Source of the DNA: Gammaproteobacteria bacterium
GTDB lineage: Bacteria; Pseudomonadota; Gammaproteobacteria; Pseudomonadales; Azotimanducaceae
Direction: 5' to 3'
DNA length: 64,000 nt
Assembly (NCBI GenBank): GCA_009840545.1
Contig: VXNM01000007.1
Coordinates: 1 to 64,000, forward strand
Under the pieces are notes generated by a model. The model was not told where the DNA came from and searched no databases. It was given only the letters and a program-made list of their open reading frames with translations. Made by a program: the position numbers and the translations under genes. Positions 36,453 through 48,450 of this stretch are shown piece by piece; the first letter of the stretch is position 1; each line of letters opens with the position of its first letter.

Positions 36453-38033
36453 ATGAACTTCAAAGAAATCAGCAATGCAGTGGAATCGGTTTCCAACGAG
36501 AAGGGCATCTCTCAGGAAATCGTATTTGGAGCGATTGAAGCCGCTTTGGCGACGGCAACCAAACGTCGAATGCGCGAAAACGCTGAGTTTCGCGTGTCCA
36601 TAGACTGGATTGAGGATACATGCAACACCTATCGGGTTTGGACGGTAGTCGATCGTGACAAGATGCTTGACGACCCGGAGCCCTCACAGACGTGGCAGCT
36701 GAATGCAGATGAAGAAGAGAAAGTCAGCTGGGAACTCCAAGCATTTAATCCCGATGCCCACCTGACACTCGACCAAGCAAAAGAGAAGGATCCCGATCTG
36801 GTAGTTGGAGACACTTGGGAAGAGCCGTGGCCAAATGTGGACTTCGGCCGAATCATGGCTCAAATTGCTCGCCAAGTCATTTTTCAAAAAGTGCGAGAGG
36901 CTGAACGCGAGCGAGTCGCTTCGGAATATCGAACCAAGGTTGGACAATTGATTAGCGGTACAGTCAAGAGATCCAGCAGAGACTCTGCAGTGATTCTTGA
37001 TCTCGGCAACAATGTGGAAGGTGCACTGTATCGAGAGCACATCATTCCAAGAGAACAGCTCCGTGTTGAGGATCGAGTAAGAGCGTACTTGCTAAGAATC
37101 GACTCCGAGAACAAGGGTCCACAGCTCATTCTGTCTCGTACATGCACTGAAATGCTCATCGAGCTTTTTCGAGTTGAAGTACCTGAAATTGCCGAGGAAG
37201 TTATCGAGATCCGAGGAGCGGCTCGCATTCCTGGTCAGCGGGCAAAAGTCGCCGTTACGACAAACGACCGCCGCATCGATGCAGTGGGCGCGTGTGTGGG
37301 GATGAGAGGTTCTCGCGTACAAGCAGTGTCTGGAGCATTGGACAACGAGCGAATTGATGTTGTCCAGTGGGATGCCGATCCCGTGCAATTGGTTATTAAT
37401 GCAATGAGCCCAGTGACTATTGAACAAATAGTCCGGGACGATGACTTGCATTCGATGGACATTCTGGTCCGACAGGAACAACATGCCATTGCAATTGGTT
37501 CAAACGGAGAGAACGTTCGACTAGCAAGCGAACTCTGCGGATGGAAACTCAACATTCGTCGTTACGACGATGCGATTCGAGAACAAGAGGAGAAGGAGCA
37601 ACGTCTGATAGAAATGTTCATGAACCGTCTCGAAGTGGATGAGGACCTTGCCCAAGTGCTCGTCGAGGAGAGCTTCACTTCTCTGGAAGAGGTCGCTTAC
37701 GTGGACATCAACGAAATGTTGGACATTGAGGGATTCACAGAGGAAATCGTTCAGGCATTGCGTGAGCGAGCCGAACTTGCGCTTCAAGAAAATGACGATA
37801 GCGACGAAGACACGACTCAGTCTGAGTCTCCATCTGTTGAGTTGCTCAACATGGATGGTATGACGGATATGGTGGCATGGAGATTGGCATCCCAAGGGAT
37901 CCGTACCGTACCGGACCTCGCGGACTTAGCGATACCGGACATTTTGGACATGGAGATTGGGATCGATGCGGAGACTGCCGGAAAACTCATAATGGCCGCG
38001 CGTCAACCAATGTTTGAGTCTTCAGACAGCTAG
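36453..38033 (+). CDS. nusA: Transcription termination/antitermination factor NusA
   Basis: RNA polymerase pausing and antitermination factor of about 526 residues. The ATG at 36453 is used because the protein family begins with the helix MNFKEISNAVESV; the longer frame overlaps rimP. Domains in order: N-terminal polymerase-binding region, S1 (about residues 135-200, ISGTVKRSSRDSAVILDLG), two KH domains (VGACVGMRGSRVQAV and IAIGSNGENVRLASEL), and two acidic C-terminal repeats ending IMAARQP. Confidence 0.97.
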   Translation: MNFKEISNAVESVSNEKGISQEIVFGAIEAALATATKRRMRENAEFRVSIDWIEDTCNTYRVWTVVDRDKMLDDPEPSQTWQLNADEEEKVSWELQAFNPDAHLTLDQAKEKDPDLVVGDTWEEPWPNVDFGRIMAQIARQVIFQKVREAERERVASEYRTKVGQLISGTVKRSSRDSAVILDLGNNVEGALYREHIIPREQLRVEDRVRAYLLRIDSENKGPQLILSRTCTEMLIELFRVEVPEIAEEVIEIRGAARIPGQRAKVAVTTNDRRIDAVGACVGMRGSRVQAVSGALDNERIDVVQWDADPVQLVINAMSPVTIEQIVRDDDLHSMDILVRQEQHAIAIGSNGENVRLASELCGWKLNIRRYDDAIREQEEKEQRLIEMFMNRLEVDEDLAQVLVEESFTSLEEVAYVDINEMLDIEGFTEEIVQALRERAELALQENDDSDEDTTQSESPSVELLNMDGMTDMVAWRLASQGIRTVPDLADLAIPDILDMEIGIDAETAGKLIMAARQPMFESSDS

Positions 38034-38080
38034 CACTGGATGCCAAAGCAAATTAATCACGAGGAAGGAAACCCAACTTA

Positions 38081-40843
38081 ATGAGCTCGGTTGTCAACGA
38101 TACGGTCGCTGATATTGCAGAACGTCAGAATATCGACGTTCAAAAGTTGCTGGACAATATCGCGCTGGCGGGGTTGCCTCAAAAAGAGTCGACAGACTCA
38201 ATTTCCAGTCAGGATGTTGTAGTGCTTGTTGACTACATGAGAAAGCAGCAGTCAGTTGCAGCAGGTACCGAGGATTCTCGCCAGATCGATAGACAATCCA
38301 CGTCAGGCACCACTGCACGTCGTGACACCGCCGGTGGCGTGGGTACGCTCACACGATCTCGACCGACGACATTGGGATTGCAGAGATCTGCAAGCACTGT
38401 TCGCGTGGCAAAGGTTCGACGGCGTCGAATTGTTCGAAAAGACGCACCAGCTCCGGAGACCTCGACTCCAACTTCTATTGAGCCAACACCAACAGCGGTC
38501 GAGTCTGAAGCTACCGAAGGCACAACCGCAATAGGTGATTCCGGAGCCAAAGCCACCGAGGAGCAGCTCCAGGCCAAAGCTACTCCAGATGCGACTCAAC
38601 CAGCGACGACACCTTCAGGAGAAGAACTTTCTCAGCTGGAGTTGGAAAAGGAACGGATTCGCCAGGAAGAAGCGAAACGGGTTGCAGCGGAAGAGGAAAT
38701 CAGACGCAAGCAACAGGAGCGATCGGAAGAGTCTCGCCAACGCCAAGAAGCTGAGCGACTCCGAACCGAGGAACTGGAACGAGCAAGGATCGATCGTGAG
38801 AAAGCGCTGGAACAAGCTCGTGAGGAAGAAATGCGGAAGCAGCGCGAGGCTGCGGATGCGGCTGCACGGGCTGAAGCGGCAGCCATCACTGTTGAACGTG
38901 GCGGAAAGCGCAGGGACGAACGGAAGCAACGGGGCGGACGAGCCGGTATTGGCGAACCGTTGGATTTGCGTGGTACGGGCGCGAAACGAGTAGCCTCAAG
39001 TCGCAGGCGAACGCTACGCGAACGCAACAAGAAACGATCGTTCGAAGTAACTAAGACGGGAGGGGAGTTCTCCAGACCCGTTGAGAAGGTCGTTCACGAC
39101 GTTGAGATATCTGAAGCAATCACGGTAGGTGAACTTGCGCGCAAGATGTCGGTGAAATCTGCGGAAGTCATCACGACTCTCATGAAATTGGGTGAAATGG
39201 TCACGATTAACCAGACCATCGACACCGACACCGCTTCGCTTGTAGTCGAAGAAATGGGGCATAAAGCGCACATTGTTTCGAGAGATCCCATGGAGGAAGA
39301 ACTTGTCTCAGCGCAACAAACAGAAGGGTCAGCGGAAGGTCGTTCGCCTGTTATCGTCGTCATGGGACACGTCGACCATGGCAAGACCTCCTTGCTCGAC
39401 TACATCAGAAAGTCTCGGGTGGTAAATGAAGAACAAGGTGGAATCACGCAACATATCGGTGCATACCACATAGCTACTCCTCACGGCTCAATGACATTTT
39501 TGGACACCCCGGGTCATGCTGCATTTTCTGCAATGAGAGCACGGGGAGCGAGCGCGACGGACATCGTAGTATTAGTTTGTGCGGCAGACGATGGTGTCAT
39601 GCCGCAAACAGAAGAAGCGGTGCAACATGCATTGGCAGCCAAAGTGCCAATGATCGTTGCGGTCAACAAGATTGATCTGCCTGGCGTAGACCCAGCTCGC
39701 GTCAGAAATGAATTAAATGCCATTGGCGTGACGCCCGACGAATGGGGCGGAGAAACTCAATTCGTAGATGTCTCTGCTGAAACGGGCGAGGGAATCGAGG
39801 ATCTTCTTACCGCAATCTCGCTCTTGGCGGAAGTGCACGAGTTCAAGGCGTATCCCGAGTCAATCGCCAAAGGTGTGGTCATCGAATCTAAATTGGACCG
39901 CGGACGCGGTCCCGTTGCCACGCTGCTTGTTCAAAACGGAACTCTAAGAAAAGGCGACATTGTGCTCGCTGGCGAGTGCTATGGAAGGGTTAGATCCCTC
40001 GTCGACGATCAAGGAAAAGTGGTTGACGAAGCCGCACCTTCGATACCGGTGGAGGTGTTGGGGCTGAATGGCGCACCGTCTGCAGGCGACGACTTCAATG
40101 TAACGTTGGATGAGCGCCAAGCTCGCCAACTGGCGAGTTCTCGCTTGGCGAAGAATCAGCAAAAGCAAACTGTCCTTCGGCAGACATCTCGCTTGGAATC
40201 CATGTTCGCAAACTTGGGACGAGGAGAGAAACGAATTCTCAATATCGTTCTCAAGACCGATGTGCGTGGTTCTCTAGAAGCAATTACTCAAGCCTGTGCG
40301 GACATCGGAAACGACGAAGTCGCAGTTCAAGTGCTTGGGTCCGGCGTGGGAGGAATCACCGAGTCCGATGTGAATATGTCGCTTGCCTACGATGCAATGG
40401 TCTTTGGGTTCAATGTTCGACTGGACAATGCCGCCAAGCGCTTAGTCGAACAGAATTCGTTGGAAGTCCGTTACTACAGCATCATTTACGAACTGTTGGA
40501 CGATATTAAGAGAATCCTTGAGGACATGTTGGTGCCCGAGGTTCGCGAGGAGATACTTGGCACGGCGGAAGTTCGAGATGTTTTTCATTCTCCTCGGTTT
40601 GGCAACATTGCCGGATGCATGGTTGTAGAAGGTTTGGTTTCCCGAAATAAGAAGATTCGTGTGTTGCGTGATAGCACGGTGATATACGAGGGAGAGCTTG
40701 AGTCTCTTCGACGATTCAAAGATGATGTGGTTGAAGTTCGAAACGGATTTGAATGCGGAATTGGAGTTCGCAACTACAACGATGTAAGAGAGGGTGATCG
40801 CATTGAAGTCTTTGAGTCGCGCGAAGTTGCGCGTGCGTTGTAA
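38081..40843 (+). CDS. infB: Translation initiation factor IF-2
   Basis: GTPase that brings initiator tRNA to the 30S subunit. 920 residues. The N-terminal third is charged, with long Arg/Glu-rich stretches and helical repeats (about residues 185-270). The second IF2_N domain ([16 protein letters not shown]) precedes the G domain with [16 protein letters not shown] and NKIDLPG. Domains II-IV follow, ending [18 protein letters not shown] lies upstream of the ATG. Its stop overlaps the rbfA start by one base. Confidence 0.98.
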   Translation: MSSVVNDTVADIAERQNIDVQKLLDNIALAGLPQKESTDSISSQDVVVLVDYMRKQQSVAAGTEDSRQIDRQSTSGTTARRDTAGGVGTLTRSRPTTLGLQRSASTVRVAKVRRRRIVRKDAPAPETSTPTSIEPTPTAVESEATEGTTAIGDSGAKATEEQLQAKATPDATQPATTPSGEELSQLELEKERIRQEEAKRVAAEEEIRRKQQERSEESRQRQEAERLRTEELERARIDREKALEQAREEEMRKQREAADAAARAEAAAITVERGGKRRDERKQRGGRAGIGEPLDLRGTGAKRVASSRRRTLRERNKKRSFEVTKTGGEFSRPVEKVVHDVEISEAITVGELARKMSVKSAEVITTLMKLGEMVTINQTIDTDTASLVVEEMGHKAHIVSRDPMEEELVSAQQTEGSAEGRSPVIVVMGHVDHGKTSLLDYIRKSRVVNEEQGGITQHIGAYHIATPHGSMTFLDTPGHAAFSAMRARGASATDIVVLVCAADDGVMPQTEEAVQHALAAKVPMIVAVNKIDLPGVDPARVRNELNAIGVTPDEWGGETQFVDVSAETGEGIEDLLTAISLLAEVHEFKAYPESIAKGVVIESKLDRGRGPVATLLVQNGTLRKGDIVLAGECYGRVRSLVDDQGKVVDEAAPSIPVEVLGLNGAPSAGDDFNVTLDERQARQLASSRLAKNQQKQTVLRQTSRLESMFANLGRGEKRILNIVLKTDVRGSLEAITQACADIGNDEVAVQVLGSGVGGITESDVNMSLAYDAMVFGFNVRLDNAAKRLVEQNSLEVRYYSIIYELLDDIKRILEDMLVPEVREEILGTAEVRDVFHSPRFGNIAGCMVVEGLVSRNKKIRVLRDSTVIYEGELESLRRFKDDVVEVRNGFECGIGVRNYNDVREGDRIEVFESREVARAL

Positions 40844-41259
40844 TGCCTCGTGTACGCGTGCTTCACCGATCGGATTCGTTCGGTCGGGAGCTTCGAGTAG
40901 CCGAGCATATTCGAAAGGAACTCATCGATGTCATCCGAAGGAAGATGCGCGATCCACGCGTTTCTTCGGCCGAAATTTCCATTACTGAAGTGCTAGTCAC
41001 GAGGGACATTTCAATTGCGGATGTCTTTGTTCGACACGCAGACTTGAGTGAATCCACCGAGAAGGAAAAGCTTATCGAGGTTTTTGAAAGGGCGGCAGGA
41101 TTTTTGCGTTCGGAGTTGGCGCAACGCCTTGCGATGCGTAATACACCGCAATTGCGTTTTCACTATGACGACATGGAGGAGGTCGGACATCGAATGGACA
41201 CCTTGATTGACAAGGCGATGGCTCGAGAATCTTTGTCCGAACGAGTACCTCTTGAATAG
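40843..41259 (+). CDS. rbfA: Ribosome-binding factor A
   Basis: 30S assembly factor of 138 residues. RVAEHIRKELIDVIRRKMRDPRV is the family start (quoted in part), with TEVLVTRDISIADVFV and LRFHYDDMEEVGHRMDTLID further on, forming a KH-like fold. It starts in the TAATG overlap with infB, and truB begins within its last codons. Confidence 0.96.
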   Translation: MPRVRVLHRSDSFGRELRVAEHIRKELIDVIRRKMRDPRVSSAEISITEVLVTRDISIADVFVRHADLSESTEKEKLIEVFERAAGFLRSELAQRLAMRNTPQLRFHYDDMEEVGHRMDTLIDKAMARESLSERVPLE

Positions 41260-42169
41260 ACGCAAATCACGTGGACGCGATGTTCACGGAATCCTGGTTC
41301 TCGACAAGCCTGCAGGAATCACTTCCAACGCAGCGTTGCAACAGGTCAAACGACTATTTTGTGCCAAGAAGGTTGGGCACACCGGAAGTCTAGATCCGTT
41401 GGCGACTGGGGCCTTGCCACTTTGCTTTGGGGAGGCCACCAAGTTCTCTCAGTTCCTCTTGAATGCGGATAAGCACTATCAAGTGGAAGCGGTCCTTGGA
41501 GTTTCGACGGACAGTGGGGATGCGGAAGGCAAGGTTTGCAGCGAGCGTAACTGGGAGCATGTTGGGCAAAGCGATTTGGAAAACCTGCTACCTCGTTATC
41601 GAGGTGAAATTGAACAGGTCCCATCGATGTTTTCGGCTGTTAAGAGTAATGGCCAGCCGTTGTATCGGCTAGCACGTCAAGGACTGGATGTGCCTAGAGA
41701 TCCCCGTACCATCACAATATTCACGAATGAACTGAGTGCGTTTTGTCCGCCTAAGTTTAGGTTGGACGTCCATTGCAGCAAGGGCACCTATGTCCGCACA
41801 CTTGTATCTGACATTGGAGAAGACTTGAACTGTGGGGCGCATGTCACGGGATTGCGAAGAACTCGCGTAGGTTCCTTCGACGAGAGTCGCCTGCTGACGA
41901 TGGACCAAATAGAAACTGCCTGCCAAGAAAACCGCGCAGACGAACTGCTGCTACCCACATGGAGCGCAGTTCGAGAATGGCCTGCAGTGTATGTTGCAGG
42001 ATCAAACGCATATAGTGTGAAACATGGTCAACCAGTGCGAGTAAGGGAAGCACCACTCGAGGGTTGGGTTAGATTGTGCGAGACAGTTGGTGGCTCCGAA
42101 GAGAGATTTCTTGGAGTTGGAGAGGTGCTTTTGGACGGAAGGGTTGCACCGCGCCGAATGATTGCATGA
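41252..42169 (+). CDS. truB: tRNA pseudouridine-55 synthase
   Basis: Makes the universal pseudouridine 55 in the tRNA T-loop. About 305 residues from the TTG at 41252, which overlaps the rbfA stop by 8 bases; it begins LNRRKSRGRDVHGILVLDKPAG, like E. coli TruB. The catalytic Asp lies in GHTGSLDPLATG; SMFSAVKSNGQPLYRLARQG and CSKGTYVRTL are family motifs; the PUA domain covers the C-terminus, ending GRVAPRRM. Confidence 0.96.
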   Translation: MNRRKSRGRDVHGILVLDKPAGITSNAALQQVKRLFCAKKVGHTGSLDPLATGALPLCFGEATKFSQFLLNADKHYQVEAVLGVSTDSGDAEGKVCSERNWEHVGQSDLENLLPRYRGEIEQVPSMFSAVKSNGQPLYRLARQGLDVPRDPRTITIFTNELSAFCPPKFRLDVHCSKGTYVRTLVSDIGEDLNCGAHVTGLRRTRVGSFDESRLLTMDQIETACQENRADELLLPTWSAVREWPAVYVAGSNAYSVKHGQPVRVREAPLEGWVRLCETVGGSEERFLGVGEVLLDGRVAPRRMIA

Positions 42170-42214
42170 AGCGTTTTACAACTGAAAGTGAAGACAGAAT
42201 CTAGGAGGCTAGAT

Positions 42215-42484
42215 ATGGCATTAAGTGCCGAGACAAAGTATGAAGTGCTCAAGGAGTTTGGACGCGGAGAGGGCGATACAGGATCGCCAGAAGTCCAAGT
42301 AGCACTACTGACCAAAAACATTAACTCTGTGCAGGAGCACTTGCAGCAACACAAAGGGGACAACCACTCGCGACGTGGTTTGCAGATCATGGTTGCCCGC
42401 CGCCGCAAGCTCTTGGACTACTTAAGGTCGAAAGATGTAGATCGATACAGGTTCCTCATTTCGCGACTTGACATTAGACGCTAG
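42215..42484 (+). CDS. rpsO: Ribosomal protein S15
   Basis: 30S protein that binds 16S rRNA early in assembly. 89 residues, the usual length, starting at the ATG preceded by [32 protein letters not shown], and RRRKLLDYL are diagnostic. It is followed by pnp after 21 bases, a pair whose mRNA is processed together in E. coli. Confidence 0.98.
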   Translation: MALSAETKYEVLKEFGRGEGDTGSPEVQVALLTKNINSVQEHLQQHKGDNHSRRGLQIMVARRRKLLDYLRSKDVDRYRFLISRLDIRR

Positions 42485-42505
42485 ACGCGAAAAAAGGGGA
42501 ATGGT

Positions 42506-44599
42506 TTGAAACCAAGAAAAGTTGAATTTGAACTAGGCGACCATCGGATACGCCTCGAAACGGGTAGGATCGCACGACAAGCGACCGGCGCAGTCATGGC
42601 GCACATGGACGACACGTCTGTGCTCTGTACGGTGACGGCCGCTACGGAAGCCATGCCCGAACAGGCGTTCTTTCCATTAACGGTGGACTATCAAGAACGA
42701 ATGTACGCTGCCGGACGAATACCAGGAGGATTCTTTCGACGTGAAGGTCGTCCGAGTGAAAAGGAAACGCTGACCTGTCGACTCATTGACAGACCGATAC
42801 GACCTTTGTTTCCAAAGGAATTTCGTAATGAGGTGCATGTCATTGCTACGGTAATGTCTGTAGATCGCGACGTTGATCCCGATATTGTTTCAATGATTGG
42901 GACCTCGGCAGCACTGGCCATATCAGGCGTACCTTTCGCAGGTCCAATCGGTGCAAATCGAGTCGGTTTCCAAAACAACACCTACCTGCTGAATCCTCGA
43001 TTATCGACACTCGAGGACTCAGACCTGAATATGGTCGTTGCGGGGACCGAATCAGCAGTTTTGATGGTCGAGAGCGAAGCCAAGGAATTGTCCGAAGATC
43101 AAATGCTTGGAGCGGTGTTGTTTGCTCACCAAAAAATGCAAGTTCAGATACAGGCGATCACACAGTTGGCCGAAGTGGCTGGCAATGAACAGTGGAACTA
43201 TTCGCCACCGGAGACCAATAGCGAGCTACAAGCGAAAGTCGAACAGTCTGTCGGACAGGAATTGGGGGACGCCTATCTCGAAACGAGCAAACTCGACAGG
43301 CTCGGAAAAGTTCGACAGCTAAGAGAGAAAGTAGTTGAAGACCTCTCGCCGAACGATGAACCCATCGCGAACGAGGCGGAGGTTCTTGAGTACTTTTCTT
43401 CCTTGGAAAAGAACATCGTCCGAGAGCGTATCTTGAACGGCGAAGCCAGAATAGATGGCCGACGGAAGGACGAGGTTCGGGACTTGGACATCGAGGTAGG
43501 ACTGCTCCCTCGAACTCACGGGTCTGCACTGTTCCAAAGAGGCGAGACTCAGGCAATCGTTGCTGCCACGTTAGGCGTTTCTCGCGATGCAGCGATGATT
43601 GACGCACTTAGTGGAAATACTCGCGACTACTTTCTGCTTCATTACAACTTCCCTCCATATAGCGTTGGAGAGGCTGGGAGACTTCGAGGGCCCGCTAGGC
43701 GAGAAATCGGACATGGTCGGTTGGCGCGTAGAGCTGTAGAAGCCGTCTTGCCTAACCAGGACGATTTTCCCTATACGATTCGTGTGGTTTCAGAAATCAC
43801 GGAGAGCAACGGCTCAAGTTCGATGGCAAGTGTGTGCGGCACGTCGCTCGCGCTGATGGATGGCGGAGTTCCTATCAAGTCGGCTGTGGCGGGCGTTGCG
43901 ATGGGGCTTGTCAAAGAGGACGATCGATTTGCGGTTCTTACAGACATTTTGGGAGATGAAGATCATCTTGGTGACATGGATTTCAAGGTGGCAGGATCCG
44001 CAAAGGGGGTTACTGCTCTTCAAATGGACATCAAGATCGAAGGGATTACGGAGGAAATCATGGATGTGGCACTTGCGCAAGCGAAGGAAGCCCGAATGCA
44101 CATTCTCCAGGCAATGCAAAAGGTCATCGATCAGCCGCGATCTGAGATTTCGCAGTTTGCTCCCGCAATTGAAACCGTCAAAGTGCATCCGACCAAAGTT
44201 CGCGATGTGATAGGAAAAGGTGGTGCCACGATCCGTTCCATCCAGGAAGAGTCCGGTGCAGAGATCGAGATCGACGACGATGGCGTCGTTAAGATTTATG
44301 CAGAATCGGCGGAGTCGGCCACAATTGCAAAACAGATGATTGCCTCACTCACCGAAGAACCTGAAGTAGGAAAGGTCTATCGCGGAGAGGTGAAGACCAT
44401 CAAGGACTTCGGAGCTTTCGTAAACATTCTTCCTGGCAAAGACGGGCTTGTTCACATTTCCAAGATTGCACAGGGTCGTGTCGAGAGAGTGTCGGACTAC
44501 CTCAAGGAAGGGCAGGAAGTGGATGTTGTTGTGTTGGAGATCCAGCAAGGCGGACGCGTGTCTCTTTCGATGAAGGACGTTAACGACGCCGCAAACTGA
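42506..44599 (+). CDS. pnp: Polyribonucleotide nucleotidyltransferase (PNPase)
   Basis: Phosphorolytic 3'-5' exoribonuclease of the RNA degradosome. 697 residues. Two RNase PH domains ([14 protein letters not shown] and [12 protein letters not shown]) flank a helical domain; the KH domain has [13 protein letters not shown]; the S1 domain has [17 protein letters not shown]. The start is TTG, with AGGGGA 5 bases upstream. An out-of-frame ATG at 42501 opens only a two-codon reading frame (ATG GTT TGA) across this start. It is shorter than E. coli PNPase at the C-terminus. Confidence 0.98.
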   Translation: MKPRKVEFELGDHRIRLETGRIARQATGAVMAHMDDTSVLCTVTAATEAMPEQAFFPLTVDYQERMYAAGRIPGGFFRREGRPSEKETLTCRLIDRPIRPLFPKEFRNEVHVIATVMSVDRDVDPDIVSMIGTSAALAISGVPFAGPIGANRVGFQNNTYLLNPRLSTLEDSDLNMVVAGTESAVLMVESEAKELSEDQMLGAVLFAHQKMQVQIQAITQLAEVAGNEQWNYSPPETNSELQAKVEQSVGQELGDAYLETSKLDRLGKVRQLREKVVEDLSPNDEPIANEAEVLEYFSSLEKNIVRERILNGEARIDGRRKDEVRDLDIEVGLLPRTHGSALFQRGETQAIVAATLGVSRDAAMIDALSGNTRDYFLLHYNFPPYSVGEAGRLRGPARREIGHGRLARRAVEAVLPNQDDFPYTIRVVSEITESNGSSSMASVCGTSLALMDGGVPIKSAVAGVAMGLVKEDDRFAVLTDILGDEDHLGDMDFKVAGSAKGVTALQMDIKIEGITEEIMDVALAQAKEARMHILQAMQKVIDQPRSEISQFAPAIETVKVHPTKVRDVIGKGGATIRSIQEESGAEIEIDDDGVVKIYAESAESATIAKQMIASLTEEPEVGKVYRGEVKTIKDFGAFVNILPGKDGLVHISKIAQGRVERVSDYLKEGQEVDVVVLEIQQGGRVSLSMKDVNDAAN

Positions 44600-44906
44600 T
44601 AAGGTCCTCCAATCTGTGAAGAGTTTGGAGGAGCATTGTGTTGAGGCAAGAGATTCTTTAACGAAGCAGACTTCTTGAGGAAACAGGCTGTCTCACTGTT
44701 ATTGCTTTGAAGTGCGTGTGACTTGAAGCTTCTCGCTTACTCATTTGCGACTGTTTCGCTACTTGGTGACTACTGCTCCTTCCGAGTGAAGGTCTTGCTG
44801 GAGTTTGGAGTTGGTTCTTTGTGTGGATACAAGGAAAGGGGCTTGTTGGCGTGGATCATCAGTCAGTTGCAGAAGAGAGTCGAAGTGTGAAGCGCAGATC
44901 CCTTTC
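44600..44906. other. Intergenic region between convergent pnp and acs
   Basis: About 307 bases between convergent stops. At 44605-44632 TCCTCCAA pairs with TTGGAGGA around a 12-base loop, just after the pnp stop; no T-run follows on either strand, so termination may need Rho. An 81-residue frame at 44821-45066 overlaps acs and is spurious. Nothing else is seen. Confidence 0.55.
44605..44632 (+). terminator. Hairpin after pnp, possible terminator or mRNA stabiliser
   Basis: A perfect 8-base stem directly after the pnp stop codon, without a poly-T tail. Confidence 0.4.
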
Positions 44907-46841
44907 TCACGTGGACATTCGGTTGCTCACAAGGTCGTCGACAACCGACGGGTCTGCGAGAGTTGACGTGTCGCCCAAGTCCTCGACGTCGTTAGCAGCG
45001 ATCTTGCGCAAAATTCTGCGCATGATCTTCCCCGAACGAGTTTTGGGCAATCCTGGAGCCCATTGAATCGCATCAGGTCTTGCAATGGGACCGATCTCAC
45101 TTCTTACGAGTTGGAGAAGCTCTTGCCTTAGTTCCTCGGTCGGCTGAACGCTTGTCATGGTTGTTACAAACGCATAGATCGACTCACCTTTAATGTCGTG
45201 TGGCGATCCAACCACTGCGGCTTCAGCAACACATTCGTGCAGGACTAGCGCGCTTTCGATTTCTGCTGTGCCAAGCCGGTGGCCGGAGACATTGATGACA
45301 TCATCGACACGACCCGTTATCCACAAGTAACCATCTTTGTCGCGACGGGCCCCATCTCCGGTGAAATAGACACCGGGAAACCGAGAGTAGTAAGTGTCGA
45401 TTACACGCTGGTGGTCTCCGTAAACGGATCGAATTTGACCCGGCCAGGGTTGGGTTATGACCAAATTTCCAGTTGCTTCGGTATCTCGGATGACGGTTCC
45501 GTTGTCGTCCATGAGTTCCGGCTTCACACCAAAGAAGGGTCGAGTAACGGATCCGGGCTTGAGATCGGTGGCCCCAGGTAGGGGCGAAATCATGATTCCA
45601 CCGGTCTCTGTTTGCCACCATGTGTCCACGATCGGACATCGGCGATCGCCGACTATGCCGTGATACCACTCCCATGCCTCAGGATTGATTGGTTCGCCAA
45701 CTGTTCCAAGTAGCCGAAGCGAACTCCTAGAGGTTTTTTGGACGTAGTCGTCTCCAAGTGCCATGAGTTGGCGGATAGCAGTGGGAGCAGTGTAAAAGAT
45801 GTTTACCGAATACTTGTCCACAACTTGCCAGAACCGAGACGCATCTGGGAAGGTCGGAACGCCTTCGAACATCAATGTGGTGGCGCAATTTGCCAGAGGG
45901 CCATAAACGATGTAGGAGTGCCCTGTAATCCAGCCCACATCGGCGGTGCACCAATAGATGTCTTCTTCGTGGTAGTCGAAAATGAACTTGTGGGTCAGCA
46001 TTGCATGAAGCATGTACCCAGCAGTTCCGTGTTGCACGCCTTTGGGTTTACCGGTGCTTCCCGAGGTGTAGAGAATGAAGAGCGGACTCTCCGAGTCCAT
46101 GGGTTCTGGTTCGCAATCATCGCTCTGGCGATCTACGATTTCGTGATACCAAAGATCTCGGTCGGGCGCCATTTCAACTTCTGCACCAGTTCGTCGAACC
46201 GTAAGAACGGTGTGGACATTTGGGCACTCTTCTAGCGCAACGTCGGTGTTAGTCTTTAGCGGAACTGTTCTTCCACCACGAAGGCCCTCGTCGGCCGTAA
46301 TTACTGTTCGACAGTCGGAATCCTGGACGCGGTCGCGAAGTGAGTTCGAAGAGAAACCGCCGAAAACAACACTATGTATTGCGCCGATTCGTGCGCATGC
46401 CAGCATCGCATACGCAGCTTCAGGAATCATTGGCATGTAGATGCAAACGCGGTCTCCGCGTCGCACATTGCGCTCTTTTAGTGCGTTGGCAAGTCGGCAG
46501 ACTTGCCTGTGAAGCTCGTTGTAGGAGATGTGTTTTTGTAGGGAGCTATCGTCTCCCTCCCAGATGATGGCCGTGCGATCTCCGTGAGCTTCAAGGTGAC
46601 GATCGATGCATTGATAAGAAGCGTTAAGCTTGCCATTCTTGAACCAGTCGAACCTACCTTCTTCGAACGATGCTTCGTACACCTGATCGAAAGAGTGCAC
46701 CCACGAGAGGTTTTCCCGCGCTTGGTCGCCCCAGAATCTTTGAGGATTGTCCAAGGATTGCCGATAGAGCAATTCGTACTGTTCGCGGTCGATGTGGCAC
46801 TTCTCGGCAAAGTCAACCGGCACGGGATATACATCCGACAT
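44907..46841 (-). CDS. acs: Acetyl-CoA synthetase
   Basis: Activates acetate to acetyl-CoA through acetyl-AMP. 644 residues from the ATG at 46841, which is preceded by GGAGG at 8 bases; the longer open frame runs back into pgi. Motifs: [11 protein letters not shown] (AMP-binding loop), [33 protein letters not shown] (quoted in part) and [11 protein letters not shown] with the Lys that is commonly acetylated to switch the enzyme off. Last gene of the pcnB-panB-panC-pgi-acs run. Confidence 0.97.
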   Translation of the reverse strand: MSDVYPVPVDFAEKCHIDREQYELLYRQSLDNPQRFWGDQARENLSWVHSFDQVYEASFEEGRFDWFKNGKLNASYQCIDRHLEAHGDRTAIIWEGDDSSLQKHISYNELHRQVCRLANALKERNVRRGDRVCIYMPMIPEAAYAMLACARIGAIHSVVFGGFSSNSLRDRVQDSDCRTVITADEGLRGGRTVPLKTNTDVALEECPNVHTVLTVRRTGAEVEMAPDRDLWYHEIVDRQSDDCEPEPMDSESPLFILYTSGSTGKPKGVQHGTAGYMLHAMLTHKFIFDYHEEDIYWCTADVGWITGHSYIVYGPLANCATTLMFEGVPTFPDASRFWQVVDKYSVNIFYTAPTAIRQLMALGDDYVQKTSRSSLRLLGTVGEPINPEAWEWYHGIVGDRRCPIVDTWWQTETGGIMISPLPGATDLKPGSVTRPFFGVKPELMDDNGTVIRDTEATGNLVITQPWPGQIRSVYGDHQRVIDTYYSRFPGVYFTGDGARRDKDGYLWITGRVDDVINVSGHRLGTAEIESALVLHECVAEAAVVGSPHDIKGESIYAFVTTMTSVQPTEELRQELLQLVRSEIGPIARPDAIQWAPGLPKTRSGKIMRRILRKIAANDVEDLGDTSTLADPSVVDDLVSNRMST

Positions 46842-46860
46842 TGGCGCAACCTCCGTTAGA

Positions 46861-48450
46861 CTAGCGAGTTCCGAGCCTCTCTCGTATTGTACGAACCAGT
46901 TCAGCTGTGGAGTCATCGATTTCTCGGTCGTTTGTGCCCTGCAAAGCTGCACTGAGAAGTCCGGCAATTCGCTTGCCTTCTTCCACTCCCCACTGGTCGA
47001 ACGAATTTACTCCCCAGAGATGTCCTAGGTATGCAACCTTGTGTTCGTACATCGCAAGCAGCACTCCCAATGTTCGGGCGTCAAGCTTCTCGAGGAGGAA
47101 CAATGTAGATCCGTGATTCCCTTCGATTGACTTGTAGAGTTCGGTAGTGCTCGGTCCACTACCCTTCTGCATGACAGAGCCTTGGCCAATCGCATTGGCC
47201 AGGATCCATTGGTGAATTTCCTGATCAAGGGTGGAAGGAAGAGAGTCCAACGTGGCAATGATGTCAGCACTGTAGTTCTGAGTGCCTTGATGAAGAAACT
47301 GATGCCATGCATGCTGACCGTCTGTTTCCAATCCGCCCCAAACGACGGGCGACGTGCTCTGAAGAGCGGGCTTATTATCAATTCCAACGCTCTTTCCGTT
47401 GCTCTCCATTTCTAACTGTTGGCAGTATGCAGGAAGCAATCTGAGCCGCGAATCGTAGGGAAGAACGAGGTGTGTTGTTGCCCCAAAATAGTTTGCATTC
47501 CACAATGCGAGCAACGCAGTACGAGCCGCCACATTTTGAGGCAATTGGGAGTCAAGAACGTGGCAATCCATTTCGTAAGCGCCTTTGAGCAGATCCAAGA
47601 AATTCGCCGAGCCGATTGCAAGTGCAACGGGCAACCCCATCGCAGACCAGAGGCTGAATCTGCCTCCCACTGTCTCTGGGATGAGAAAGACCCTCTCGTT
47701 TCCTACATCCAGACTTACTTTGCTTGTAATGTGAACGAAGTGTTGCGTGATATCCGTTGATGGCTTGATCCGCTCGTACATCCAGCTTCTTACACTTCTT
47801 GCATTCTCTAGAGTCTCGTGTGTCGAGTATGACTTGGAGGCAACAATGAAAATGGTTCGATTGGGAGAAACCTTTTGAAGTAGCTCATGCAAGGCCCGGC
47901 GATCTGCGTTTGAGCAAAAGTGTGCCCGCATTCGATAGTCACCAGTTAGTGCCTCGCACACTAAGGCAGGTCCCAAGTGAGAGCCACCAATCCCGATGTG
48001 CACAAAGTCGGTGAAGACATCACCACTGAATCCTCTGATCGTTCCGTCTCGCACCGAATCTGCAAAGTTCAAGAATTCCCTTCGAATCGAGGCGAAGTGC
48101 AGCGCGGCTTGAGATGAATTGGCTGTATGTGGTTCGCGAAGTGCCATGTGCTGTGCACTTCGGTTCTCGGTGCTATTTACGATATCGCCGTTGGCAACTG
48201 ACATCAAAAACTTGTCAAGTTCCCATGTCTCGCCGAGGTGCTCCAACGCCACCAGGGCTCGGGAGTCGATACGTTGTTTGGACCAATCGAAAAGGATTCC
48301 CAGAGTGTGCCGGCGAAACGCATCAGATTGATCGCGACCTCGAGCAAATTCGGCTGCGGCAATCTTGCTGATGCGAATGGCCTCTCGTTCAATCCTCTGC
48401 TTAGCCAGCTTTTGGAGGTTAGCACTTGCTGGCGTGCGACTCTTCGTCAT
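46861..48450 (-). CDS. pgi: Glucose-6-phosphate isomerase
   Basis: Interconverts glucose and fructose 6-phosphate. 529 residues, a little short of the 549 of E. coli. [31 protein letters not shown] (substrate phosphate loop), [13 protein letters not shown] with the catalytic Arg and Glu region, and the C-terminal [17 protein letters not shown] with the catalytic Lys are present. Its start overlaps the panC stop in ATGA. Confidence 0.97.
   Translation of the reverse strand: MTKSRTPASANLQKLAKQRIEREAIRISKIAAAEFARGRDQSDAFRRHTLGILFDWSKQRIDSRALVALEHLGETWELDKFLMSVANGDIVNSTENRSAQHMALREPHTANSSQAALHFASIRREFLNFADSVRDGTIRGFSGDVFTDFVHIGIGGSHLGPALVCEALTGDYRMRAHFCSNADRRALHELLQKVSPNRTIFIVASKSYSTHETLENARSVRSWMYERIKPSTDITQHFVHITSKVSLDVGNERVFLIPETVGGRFSLWSAMGLPVALAIGSANFLDLLKGAYEMDCHVLDSQLPQNVAARTALLALWNANYFGATTHLVLPYDSRLRLLPAYCQQLEMESNGKSVGIDNKPALQSTSPVVWGGLETDGQHAWHQFLHQGTQNYSADIIATLDSLPSTLDQEIHQWILANAIGQGSVMQKGSGPSTTELYKSIEGNHGSTLFLLEKLDARTLGVLLAMYEHKVAYLGHLWGVNSFDQWGVEEGKRIAGLLSAALQGTNDREIDDSTAELVRTIRERLGTR

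Noticed and set aside
44821-45066. Forward open frame of 81 residues after pnp
   Set aside because: It overlaps the acs coding end on the other strand and has no recognisable features.
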